Shown here: positions 1 to 5,413 of the stretch, piece by piece
How positions within the stretch are numbered: position 1 is the stretch's first letter
Layout of the letters: every line of letters begins with the position of its first letter
Assembly (NCBI GenBank): GCA_027069645.1
Contig: JALXEI010000151.1
Span: 1 to 5,941 of the forward strand
Length of the DNA: 5,941 nucleotides
From: Hyphomicrobiales bacterium
Lineage (GTDB): Bacteria; Pseudomonadota; Alphaproteobacteria; Rhizobiales; JAKIUO01
Direction: 5' to 3'
Made by a program: the position numbers and the translations under genes
Notes under the pieces: generated by a model
What the model was told of the DNA's origin: nothing
Database searches by the model: none
What the model saw: only the letters and a program-made list of their open reading frames with translations

Positions 1-155
1 CTTAAGTGTTTGAAAATACGTTCCCAAACACCCGATCGGCTCCATCGCATATGACGGGTGTGAACAACTCGAAAATCACCAAAGCGCTCAGGTAAATCCC
101 GCCAGGGAATACCGGCGCGATAGCGGTAAAGCACAGGCCCGGGGAGCGGGATGAT
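1..155 (-). pseudogene. IS5-family transposase fragment (5' broken, 3' off the window edge)
   Basis: The minus strand is open from 155 to the window edge (51 codons). From the GTG at 132-134 it reads VLYRYRAGIPWRDLPERFG, followed by a segment with VVHTRHMRWSRSGVWERIF. The RAGIPWRDLPERFG core and the RWSRSGVWERIF segment are, from memory, hallmarks of the N-terminal (OrfA-like, DUF4096) part of IS5-family transposases of the IS1031/IS427 type; the DDE catalytic domain would lie beyond base 1. The protein normally has about 40 more residues in front of this core. Here an in-frame TAA lies at 156-158, only eight codons before the GTG, and the missing N-terminus is not continued in frame. An out-of-frame LFV-like stretch near 172-180 could be a remnant of the usual NRLFV motif, but this is weak. 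I therefore read it as a truncated or decayed element. A live gene with an internal start or programmed frameshift cannot be excluded, because the 3' part is not visible. No convincing terminal inverted repeat or target duplication was found. Confidence 0.7.
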
Positions 156-202
156 TTACGAAGCGGACCGGAACAAACAATGCTCCGACCTTTTGCGACC
201 AG

Positions 203-760
203 CTATGAAACTTTATTTTTTCCGGGGAAAAGCTGAATGATGTTTGGCTCTTCGCCAGATGAATGCCTCTGCCCGAAAGATGATCCGTTCACAACCTGTT
301 TCTCATCCATCAGATCACCCGCCAGACTGTAGCGGTCTTCAAGACGGCCAAGCAATTCGTAAATGGCGCAGATGATTGCTTCTATCTCGATATCAATCAG
401 AAATTCGCTTTTTGCAGCACGATCTTCATCCGAACTGTCATGCTGGTTCCCGATAGCACAAGTCGCAACCAGAAATTCGTCGGTCTGCCGCTCTACATCC
501 GGCGCAAGCAAGCCGAGACGCCCAACCCATTCGCATGCCTGTCTCGTTTGTAACACAAACAACTCTTCAGTGCTTCGACGCCGGTCAAGGTGCGTCTGAT
601 AGATTTCGCTGTTTTCCCCGTGATCAATGGCCAGTTGAAGCATCTGCATACGCAAGTCTTCCGTTTGCCATTTCAGAGCCTGTTCGCCCTTTTCGAGAAC
701 ACTCGTCAGATGAACAACCAACAGACGCAGGAAACTATCCAGAGGGGCAGACCGGTACAT
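203..760 (-). CDS. Hypothetical helical, acidic cytoplasmic protein
   Basis: I do not recognise this family. The frame is open back to a GTG at 802 (199 residues) with further in-frame ATGs at 778 and 760. I prefer 760 (185 residues) because a GAGAG stretch sits 9 nt in front of it, while the other two starts have no visible Shine-Dalgarno. A TATAGT sequence at 801-806 that would serve as a -10 box also overlaps the GTG. The protein begins MYRSAPLDSFLRLLVVHLTS. It looks almost entirely alpha-helical, with many Glu/Asp, Gln and Leu residues, including an amphipathic stretch around LEKGEQALKWQTEDLRMQML and an acidic stretch IDIEIEAIICAIYELLGRLE. It has no signal peptide, no membrane segment and no clear catalytic motif. 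The C-terminal 35 residues are polar and probably disordered, ending IIQLFPGKNKVS. It lies about 100 bp downstream of nrdJ on the same strand but behind a strong hairpin, so it is probably transcribed separately. The stop is followed by the transposase fragment with no obvious terminator. Coding status is likely from its length and consistent composition; function is unknown. Confidence 0.72.
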   Translation of the reverse strand: MYRSAPLDSFLRLLVVHLTSVLEKGEQALKWQTEDLRMQMLQLAIDHGENSEIYQTHLDRRRSTEELFVLQTRQACEWVGRLGLLAPDVERQTDEFLVATCAIGNQHDSSDEDRAAKSEFLIDIEIEAIICAIYELLGRLEDRYSLAGDLMDEKQVVNGSSFGQRHSSGEEPNIIQLFPGKNKVS

Positions 761-800
761 TTTCAAACACTCTCGCATAAACTGAACAGGATACACTCGC

Positions 801-806
801 ACTATA
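801..806 (-). promoter_or_regulatory. Possible -10 element for the hypothetical gene
   Basis: On the minus strand this reads TATAGT, five of six matches to TATAAT. No good -35 hexamer stands 16-18 bp upstream, so this is weak. If it is real, transcription would start near 795 and the downstream ATG codons at 778 or 760 would be used, not the GTG at 802. Confidence 0.25.
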
Positions 807-849
807 CTAGGTGATTCGTGAATATTTTACACCCCCCGGTCACAATGTC

Positions 850-881
850 CCGGAAAAACCGTCTCTCGACGTTTTTTCCGG
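850..881 (-). terminator. Hairpin terminator after nrdJ, possibly bidirectional
   Basis: The two 14-base arms pair at 13 of 14 positions around a four-base loop. In nrdJ sense the arms are CCGGAAAAAACGTC and GACGGTTTTTCCGG, with a GAGA (GNRA-type) loop and one A-G mismatch. The hairpin begins 26 bases after the nrdJ stop codon. There is no long U tract after the full stem. However, U5 (minus) or U6 (plus) follows an inner CGTC/GACG stem directly, so it could act as a terminator or as a 3'-end protecting hairpin in either direction. It separates nrdJ from the minus-strand gene that follows. Confidence 0.7.
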
Positions 882-906
882 AACCTCTGCCTTACCGGTT
901 ATGAGC

Positions 907-3900
907 CTATGAACAGCCACTTGTTGAACCACAGGTGTCACACTTCATACAGGTTCCGTTTCGCACGAGTGTGAAATTGCCACATTCACCACAAGCTTCT
1001 CCTTCATAGCCCTTGACCCGAGCCTCCATCCGCAAGACCTCTTCCGTTTTGGCTTTCTGTACAGAAACTTCCATCCGGCTGACTTCCCCTGTTTCCAGGT
1101 CGATCGGTGCCGGTTCTGTTCGCAACTCGGCCTGAGGTGCCGTTTCATCCTCCTCCCGATCAACAGCAACGGCGGTCTGATCCTGAACAATCATCACCTT
1201 TTTGTTGAAGTGTCCGCGTGTCAGCCCTCGTGAAATATAGCTGTCCGCCTCAACGGCACCTTCTTCCGAACCGCCTCCGATAATCGTATTGCCAATGGCA
1301 CTCGGATCAACATGGGCGAGGTCGTTTCGTTCGAGATAGGACACGGCCAGTTCCCGGAATACATAGTCCAGGATCGATGTCGCATTCTTGATTGAATCAT
1401 TCCCCTTGACCACACCTGCCGGCTCAAAGCGCGTGAAGGTAAAGGCATCAACGAATTCCTCAAGCGGCACGCCATATTGCAGTCCGAGAGACACGGCGAT
1501 GGCGAAATTATTCATCAGTGACCGGAAGGCTGCGCCTTCCTTGTGCATGTCGATAAAAACCTCCCCGATACGACCGTCCCGAAATTCACCGGTATGCAAA
1601 TAGACCTTGTGACCACCGACAACAGCCTTTTGGGTATAACCGGTCCGCCGGTCCGGAAGCTTTTCCCGTTCCGACTTCAGGCGTTCGCGGACAACAACCT
1701 TTTCAACAATGCGCTCGGCAACAATCGATGCTTTCCGGGCCGTCGCCTCGGCGCTGGCCAGGGCCTCGACCACATCTTCCTTTTCTTCATCCTCATCGGC
1801 AAGAAGCTGGGTATTGAGAGGTTGCGAGAGTTTCGAGCCATCGCGATAAAGAGCATTGGCTTTCAGGGCAAGACGCCAGGACAGCATATAGGCTTCCTTG
1901 CACTCATCAATCGTCGCCGAATTCGGCATGTTGATTGTCTTTGAAATGGCCCCCGAAATAAAGGGCTGGGCGGCAGCCATCATATGTATATGGCTTTCTG
2001 CGGACAGAAAACGCTTGCCCTTGCGCCCGCAGGGATTGGCACAGTCAAAGACCGGCAGATGCTCGTCCTTAAGATGCGGGGCCCCCTCAAGGGTCATCGC
2101 CCCGACACAATATTCGTTGGCATCCTCAATCTCTTTCGCCGAAAAGCCGATTGCCGCAAGCAGGTCAAGATCCGGGTCGTCAAGCTGTTCCTGGCCCAAT
2201 TTCAGCGTATCACGGCAAAAGTCCTCCCCGAGAGACCATTTGTTAAAAACAAATTTGATATCAAAGGCACTTTCCAGACTCTGCTCTATATTGCTGATCG
2301 TGGTCTCATCAAACCCCTTTTCCTTGAGGGTATCGTGGTTGATCGAGGGTGCACCTTTCAGCGTACCGGTTCCCACAGCATATGTTTCGATATCCCTGAT
2401 TTCGGCGTCACTATATCCAAGCGTGCGCAGCGCGATCGGTACTGTGCGGTTGATGATCTTGAAATAACCGCCCCCCGCCAGTTTCTTGAATTTGACAATG
2501 GCGAAATCCGGCTCGATACCCGTTGTATCACAGTCCATAACAAGGCCGATGGTTCCGGTCGGCGCGATAACACTGGACTGGGCATTGCGATAACCGTGCA
2601 CCTGGCCAAGCTCCAGCGCCTTGTCCCATGCCTTGCAGGCCCTCTCCACAAGTTGCTTGTCCGGGCATGAACCATGATCGAGAGGAACCGGGGTTGTGGT
2701 CAGTTTCTCATAGGTATCATGGGCACCATAGGCCGCCCGGCGATGATTGCGCATAACCCGCAGCATGTCCCGGGCATTGCTTTCATAGCCTTCAAAAGCC
2801 CCGAGTTCACCCGCCATTTCGGCCGAGGTTGCATAGGACGTCCCGGTCATCAGGGCACTGATGGCACCGGCAAGTGCACGCCCTTCCTCACTGTCATAGG
2901 GCAGCCCCATTGCCATCAGCAAACCGCCAATATTGGCATATCCAAGCCCCAGCGTGCGATAGCGAAATGACAGTTCGGCAATTTTTTGCGAGGGGAACTG
3001 GGCCATCATCACCGAAATTTCGAGGACCATCGTCCACAGTCGAACAGCATGTTCGAAAGCATCAAGGTCCAGCTTGTGAGTGTCATTCGTGAAGGCCATC
3101 AGATTGAGAGAGGCCAGGTTGCAGGCCGTGTCATCAAGGAACATATATTCCGAACAGGGATTGGAAGCCGTAATCGGCCCCGATTGCGGACATGTATGCC
3201 AGTCATTGATCGTGGTATGAAACTGGATTCCCGGATCAGCGCAGGCCCAGGCAGCATGTCCAACCTGATCCCAAAGCTCACCGGCATCAACGGTTTTGGT
3301 CACTTCGCCATTTGTGCGCGCTTTCAGCTCCCAGGTTCCCCCGTCAATAACCGCCTGCAGGAAATCATCAGTGACCCTGATGGAATTGTTGGAATTTTGT
3401 CCCGAAACGGTCAGATAGGCTTCCGAATCCCAATCGGTATCATAGGTTGTAAAATCAATATGCGTGTATCCCTGACGCGCAAACTGTATAACCCTCTGGA
3501 TATAATTATCGGAAACCAGCGCCTTGCGGGCCGCCCTGATCTCCCGTTTCAGAGCCGGGTTTCTTTTGGGATCAAAACAATCATCCCCGTCAGCCTCGCA
3601 ATTGACGCAAGCCTGCATGACTTTTGAAAGATGTTTTGAACAGGTCTTTGACCCGGTAACAAGGGCGGCAACTTTCTGCTCTTCCTTGACTTTCCAGTTG
3701 ATATATTCCTCGATATCGGGGTGATCAATGTCGATGACCACCATCTTGGCGGCCCGCCTTGTCGTGCCTCCGGATTTGATGGCACCAGCCGCGCGGTCAC
3801 CGATTTTCAGAAAACTCATCAGACCGGAAGACCTGCCACCGCCGGACAGGGGCTCGTTGGCGCCGCGAATGGCTGAAAAATTGGAGCCGGTTCCCGAGCC

Positions 3901-4581
3901 GTATTTGAACAAACGGGCTTCACGAACCCACAAATCCATAATGCCGTTTTCGTTGACAAGATCATCCGATACAGACTGGATAAAGCAGGCATGAGGCTGT
4001 GGATGTTCGTAGGCCGATTTTGAACGCACGAGATCGCGCGTGATCGGATCAACATAAAAGTGCCCCTGCCCCGGCCCGTCAATACCATAGGCCCAGTGCA
4101 ACCCGGTATTGAACCATTGCGGCGAGTTCGGGGCGCACATCTGCATGGCCAGCATGTAGCGCATTTCATCAAAAAATGCCCGTGCGTCCTCTTCTGTTGT
4201 GAAATAGCCCCCTTTCCAGCCCCAATAGGTCCAGGTTCCGGCAAGACGGTCAAATACCTGACGGGCATCCGTTTCAGAGCCATAGCGCTCTTCTTCCGGA
4301 AGACTTGCCAGCGCCTCTTCATCGGGTACACTGCGCCACAACCAGGAGGGAACGGCATTTTCCTCAACTTTCCTGAGACGTGCGGCGACACCGGCCTTGC
4401 GAAAATATTTCTGGGCGAGAATGTCGGCCGCAACCTGGGACCACTGCTCGGGTACATCTATATTATCAAGGTGAAAGACCACCGAGCCGTCCGGATTTTT
4501 AATTTCGCTTGAGGCCTTGCGAAACCTGATATCTGCGTAAGCGGATTGATTTGATTTGGTAAAACGGCGTTCGATGCGCAT
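907..4581 (-). CDS. nrdJ: Adenosylcobalamin-dependent (class II) ribonucleotide reductase
   Basis: This cytoplasmic enzyme reduces ribonucleotides to deoxyribonucleotides for DNA synthesis, using adenosylcobalamin to make the active-site thiyl radical; it needs no oxygen and no separate radical subunit. The product has 1224 residues, the usual size of the long alphaproteobacterial form. Visible landmarks: substrate-reducing Cys199 in HACFIQS; a cysteine-rich insertion with Cys314, Cys325, Cys328 and Cys335; the catalytic NPCSEY motif with Asn474, radical Cys476 and Glu478; partner Cys487 in CNLASLNL; and the phosphate-binding loop APTGTIG near 673-679. A duplicated 25-residue module sits at 721-745 and 811-835, and a TSCPD-type domain covers roughly 983-1090. 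An acidic linker leads to a C-terminal zinc-ribbon/redox tail with Cys1197, Cys1200, Cys1211, Cys1214, Cys1217 and Cys1223, which normally re-reduces the active site with thioredoxin. The ATG at 4581 is secure: an in-frame TAA lies two codons upstream and GGGGA precedes it by 8 nt. No damage is visible. It appears monocistronic, with a hairpin after it and a long structured leader before it. Confidence 0.98.
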   Translation of the reverse strand: MRIERRFTKSNQSAYADIRFRKASSEIKNPDGSVVFHLDNIDVPEQWSQVAADILAQKYFRKAGVAARLRKVEENAVPSWLWRSVPDEEALASLPEEERYGSETDARQVFDRLAGTWTYWGWKGGYFTTEEDARAFFDEMRYMLAMQMCAPNSPQWFNTGLHWAYGIDGPGQGHFYVDPITRDLVRSKSAYEHPQPHACFIQSVSDDLVNENGIMDLWVREARLFKYGSGTGSNFSAIRGANEPLSGGGRSSGLMSFLKIGDRAAGAIKSGGTTRRAAKMVVIDIDHPDIEEYINWKVKEEQKVAALVTGSKTCSKHLSKVMQACVNCEADGDDCFDPKRNPALKREIRAARKALVSDNYIQRVIQFARQGYTHIDFTTYDTDWDSEAYLTVSGQNSNNSIRVTDDFLQAVIDGGTWELKARTNGEVTKTVDAGELWDQVGHAAWACADPGIQFHTTINDWHTCPQSGPITASNPCSEYMFLDDTACNLASLNLMAFTNDTHKLDLDAFEHAVRLWTMVLEISVMMAQFPSQKIAELSFRYRTLGLGYANIGGLLMAMGLPYDSEEGRALAGAISALMTGTSYATSAEMAGELGAFEGYESNARDMLRVMRNHRRAAYGAHDTYEKLTTTPVPLDHGSCPDKQLVERACKAWDKALELGQVHGYRNAQSSVIAPTGTIGLVMDCDTTGIEPDFAIVKFKKLAGGGYFKIINRTVPIALRTLGYSDAEIRDIETYAVGTGTLKGAPSINHDTLKEKGFDETTISNIEQSLESAFDIKFVFNKWSLGEDFCRDTLKLGQEQLDDPDLDLLAAIGFSAKEIEDANEYCVGAMTLEGAPHLKDEHLPVFDCANPCGRKGKRFLSAESHIHMMAAAQPFISGAISKTINMPNSATIDECKEAYMLSWRLALKANALYRDGSKLSQPLNTQLLADEDEEKEDVVEALASAEATARKASIVAERIVEKVVVRERLKSEREKLPDRRTGYTQKAVVGGHKVYLHTGEFRDGRIGEVFIDMHKEGAAFRSLMNNFAIAVSLGLQYGVPLEEFVDAFTFTRFEPAGVVKGNDSIKNATSILDYVFRELAVSYLERNDLAHVDPSAIGNTIIGGGSEEGAVEADSYISRGLTRGHFNKKVMIVQDQTAVAVDREEDETAPQAELRTEPAPIDLETGEVSRMEVSVQKAKTEEVLRMEARVKGYEGEACGECGNFTLVRNGTCMKCDTCGSTSGCS

Positions 4582-4589
4582 TCTTTATT

Positions 4590-4594
4590 TCCCC
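4590..4594 (-). promoter_or_regulatory. Ribosome binding site of nrdJ
   Basis: The minus strand reads GGGGA, 8 nt before the ATG at 4581. Together with the in-frame TAA at 4585-4587 it fixes the start of nrdJ. Confidence 0.65.
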
Positions 4595-4673
4595 GAGTGC
4601 TGACGGGAATCCCTCAAAAAGCAATACAGAACAACGCACACACAAGGTTCGGGACCCGTATGAATAAGGCCAC

Positions 4674-4694
4674 GTGGTCCGGAAACAGGACCAC
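4674..4694 (-). repeat. Perfect 7-bp inverted repeat in the nrdJ leader
   Basis: GTGGTCC and GGACCAC flank a seven-base loop, giving a GC-rich hairpin in the nrdJ transcript between the leader terminator and the ribosome binding site. It has no U tract, so it is not itself a terminator. It could be a stabilising hairpin in read-through mRNA or a DNA operator of dyad type; the sequence does not distinguish these. Confidence 0.6.
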
Positions 4695-4700
4695 TGTTAT

Positions 4701-4727
4701 AAAAAGAAGGGAAAAACGCCCCCTTCC
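4701..4727 (-). terminator. Intrinsic-terminator-like hairpin inside the nrdJ leader (possible attenuator)
   Basis: In nrdJ sense, GAAGGG (4726-4721) pairs with CCCTTC (4711-4706) around a nine-base loop and is followed at once by TTTTT (4705-4701). Inner G-U pairs and one outer G-U pair could extend the stem. It lies about 120 nt upstream of the nrdJ start on the same strand. No minus-strand gene ends shortly before it, so its natural role would be premature termination of the nrdJ transcript. The stem is short, so it may be a modest terminator. Confidence 0.55.
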
Positions 4728-4745
4728 AAACTATTTTGATTGATG

Positions 4746-4800
4746 CGCCCGTGACTGGTCGGGCGACTTTGAGACAACGCTACCTGGCGTTTCAAGCCCG
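4746..4800 (-). ncRNA. Candidate structured leader RNA of nrdJ with two mutually exclusive hairpins
   Basis: Seen in the sequence, nrdJ sense: hairpin P1 is built of three stacked helices, CGGGC/GCCCG (4796-4800 with 4760-4764), TTGA/TCAA (4792-4795 with 4769-4772) and AACGC/GCGTT (4787-4791 with 4776-4780), closed by a six-base loop. The 5' side is continuous, while the 3' side has bulges of 3 and 4 bases. Hairpin P2 pairs CGCCCG (4760-4765) with CGGGCG (4746-4751). P1 and P2 share bases 4760-4764, so only one can form at a time. The same CGCCC could also pair with GGGCG (4717-4721) at the base of the downstream terminator loop. Such alternative pairing is typical of riboswitches and attenuators. 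I could not find the B12 box of cobalamin riboswitches (best partial match about 9 of 14 near GCCAGG). The ligand, if any, is unknown. Confidence 0.45.
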
Positions 4801-5040
4801 AAAGCTGAAAAACCGAAACTCACCAATTCACCAACAGGGCAAATCGATTACAACACCTGTACTCTGACAACCCAAACGATCACTCTCAATCCGGCATTTC
4901 TCACCGCATATGACCTGCGGCGACAAATCATCGATCTGATGCCAGGAGCTTTGAAAGCAAACCGTGAAGATATGAACAAATGCAGAACTATCCGTCAGAT
5001 GCGCCTGCCATGTTCAATGAAAAGACTATGCGCGATTCTC
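4801..5040. other. Non-coding stretch, upstream part of the presumed nrdJ leader
   Basis: No convincing gene on either strand. Minor structures: a CCGCA/TGCGG hairpin (4904-4920); an ACAGG/CCTGT pairing (4834-4838 with 4856-4860); the palindrome GCTTTGAAAGC (4948-4958); and a direct repeat CACCAATTCACCAA (4821-4834). None matches a regulatory family I can name. If nrdJ transcription starts near the NrdR-like boxes, all of this is 5' leader. Confidence 0.4.
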
Positions 5041-5053
5041 CTGCCAATTACAA
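5025..5053 (-). promoter_or_regulatory. Candidate nrdJ promoter
   Basis: On the minus strand TTGTAA (5048-5053) and CATAGT (5025-5030) are separated by exactly 17 bp, each with four of six matches to the sigma-70 consensus. The -35 lies inside the proximal NrdR-like box. An alternative -10, TACAAT (5057-5062), has a better hexamer but no good -35. Either would give a leader of about 440-475 nt. Confidence 0.35.
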
Positions 5054-5063
5054 ATTATTGTAT
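5048..5063. promoter_or_regulatory. NrdR-box-like site, promoter-proximal
   Basis: The core CAAATTATTG matches the NrdR core CWATATATWG at 8 of 10 positions, and the 16-mer matches the family consensus at 11 of 16. It is imperfect alone; support comes from its partner exactly 32 bp away and from overlap with a candidate promoter. NrdR is an ATP-cone zinc-finger repressor of ribonucleotide reductase genes. Confidence 0.42.
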
Positions 5064-5079
5064 GTTGCAGATTTGACAC

Positions 5080-5095
5080 CCACTACATGTTGGGG
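5080..5095. promoter_or_regulatory. NrdR-box-like site, promoter-distal
   Basis: The core CTACATGTTG matches the NrdR core at 8 of 10 positions, and the 16-mer at about 11 of 16. The core starts at 5083, 32 bp from the core of the other box at 5051. A 31-32 bp (three helical turns) spacing is what is known for tandem NrdR boxes. Confidence 0.42.
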
Positions 5096-5109
5096 GGCTG
5101 GTGCAATGT

Positions 5110-5307
5110 ATGTTGGAATCGTGTGGACAATCTGTGGCTATCGCATTGGGAATTTACAACGGCAAACAGCAGTATACAGGCATTCCGGAGTTTCACTGCT
5201 ATCTTCCCGACCATGTGTATTTCAGTGATCCGGAATATCCATACACTCAGTGGTCCCGTTGGCGACAGAAAAATAAAAAATCGGGCTCAGTGAAAAATCG
5301 GCTGTGA
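5110..5307 (+). CDS. Possible small aromatic-rich protein, unrecognised
   Basis: An open frame of 65 codons from ATG 5110 (68 from an alternative GTG at 5101; an in-frame TGA at 5074 limits it upstream). It contains SVAIALGIYNGKQQYTG, then PEFHCYLPDHVYFSDPEYPY, then TQWSRWRQKNKK and a basic tail. The run of Tyr, Trp, Phe, Pro and Asp reads more like a folded small protein than a random translation, and there are Cys residues near the N-terminus. A GGGGGG stretch at 5092-5097 could be a ribosome binding site, although it is about 12 nt from the ATG and too close to the GTG. Against it: all three plus frames happen to be open here, third-position base use is not distinctive, and I recognise no family. 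It would be divergent from nrdJ, sharing the NrdR-like region, and ends about 105 bp before rnd. Confidence 0.38.
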   Translation: MLESCGQSVAIALGIYNGKQQYTGIPEFHCYLPDHVYFSDPEYPYTQWSRWRQKNKKSGSVKNRL

Positions 5308-5378
5308 TTTCGCCCCGCGGCATTAAAAATTCAAAAGCAGTTCCCGACCGCTTCGTTCCGTCTTAAAAAACGAAAAAC

Positions 5379-5407
5379 AAGACAAACAAATTACGACAGG
5401 CTATACA
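5379..5407 (+). promoter_or_regulatory. Weak candidate promoter for rnd
   Basis: AAGACA (5379-5384) and TATACA (5402-5407) are 17 bp apart, each with four of six matches to the sigma-70 consensus. Transcription would start at or very near the rnd ATG at 5414, making a leaderless mRNA. This fits the lack of a good Shine-Dalgarno there, but it may be coincidence. Confidence 0.25.
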
Positions 5408-5413
5408 TACACC

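Noticed and set aside
6..31. GTGTTTG/CAAACAC 7-bp inverted repeat at the left edge as a terminator
   Set aside because: It lies inside transposase coding sequence and lacks a U tract on either strand.
5..771. 13-base inverted repeat AGTGTTTGAAAAT (5-17) and its complement (759-771), possible IS ends
   Set aside because: One copy lies inside transposase coding sequence, not at an element end. A 13-base match somewhere in a window this size is expected by chance, and the flanks do not match.
1388..2670. Long open frames on the plus strand opposite nrdJ (for example 1984-2670 and 1898-2467)
   Set aside because: They lie antisense to an intact, strongly recognised enzyme gene; their translations resemble no protein and are explained by its codon pattern.
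3819..4457. A 212-codon open frame in another minus-strand frame of nrdJ
   Set aside because: It is fully inside the conserved catalytic part of nrdJ, and its Pro/Arg-rich translation is typical of an out-of-frame shadow.
4730..5050. Cobalamin riboswitch before nrdJ
   Set aside because: The leader length is suitable, but I found no B12 box and no GCCACTG-type core. The best partial match near GCCAGG is about 9 of 14 and not in a convincing context.
4980..5228. 82-codon plus-strand frame beginning at 4980
   Set aside because: It has no ribosome binding site, an unconvincing composition, and it crosses the regulatory region in a different frame from the more protein-like 5110-5307 frame.
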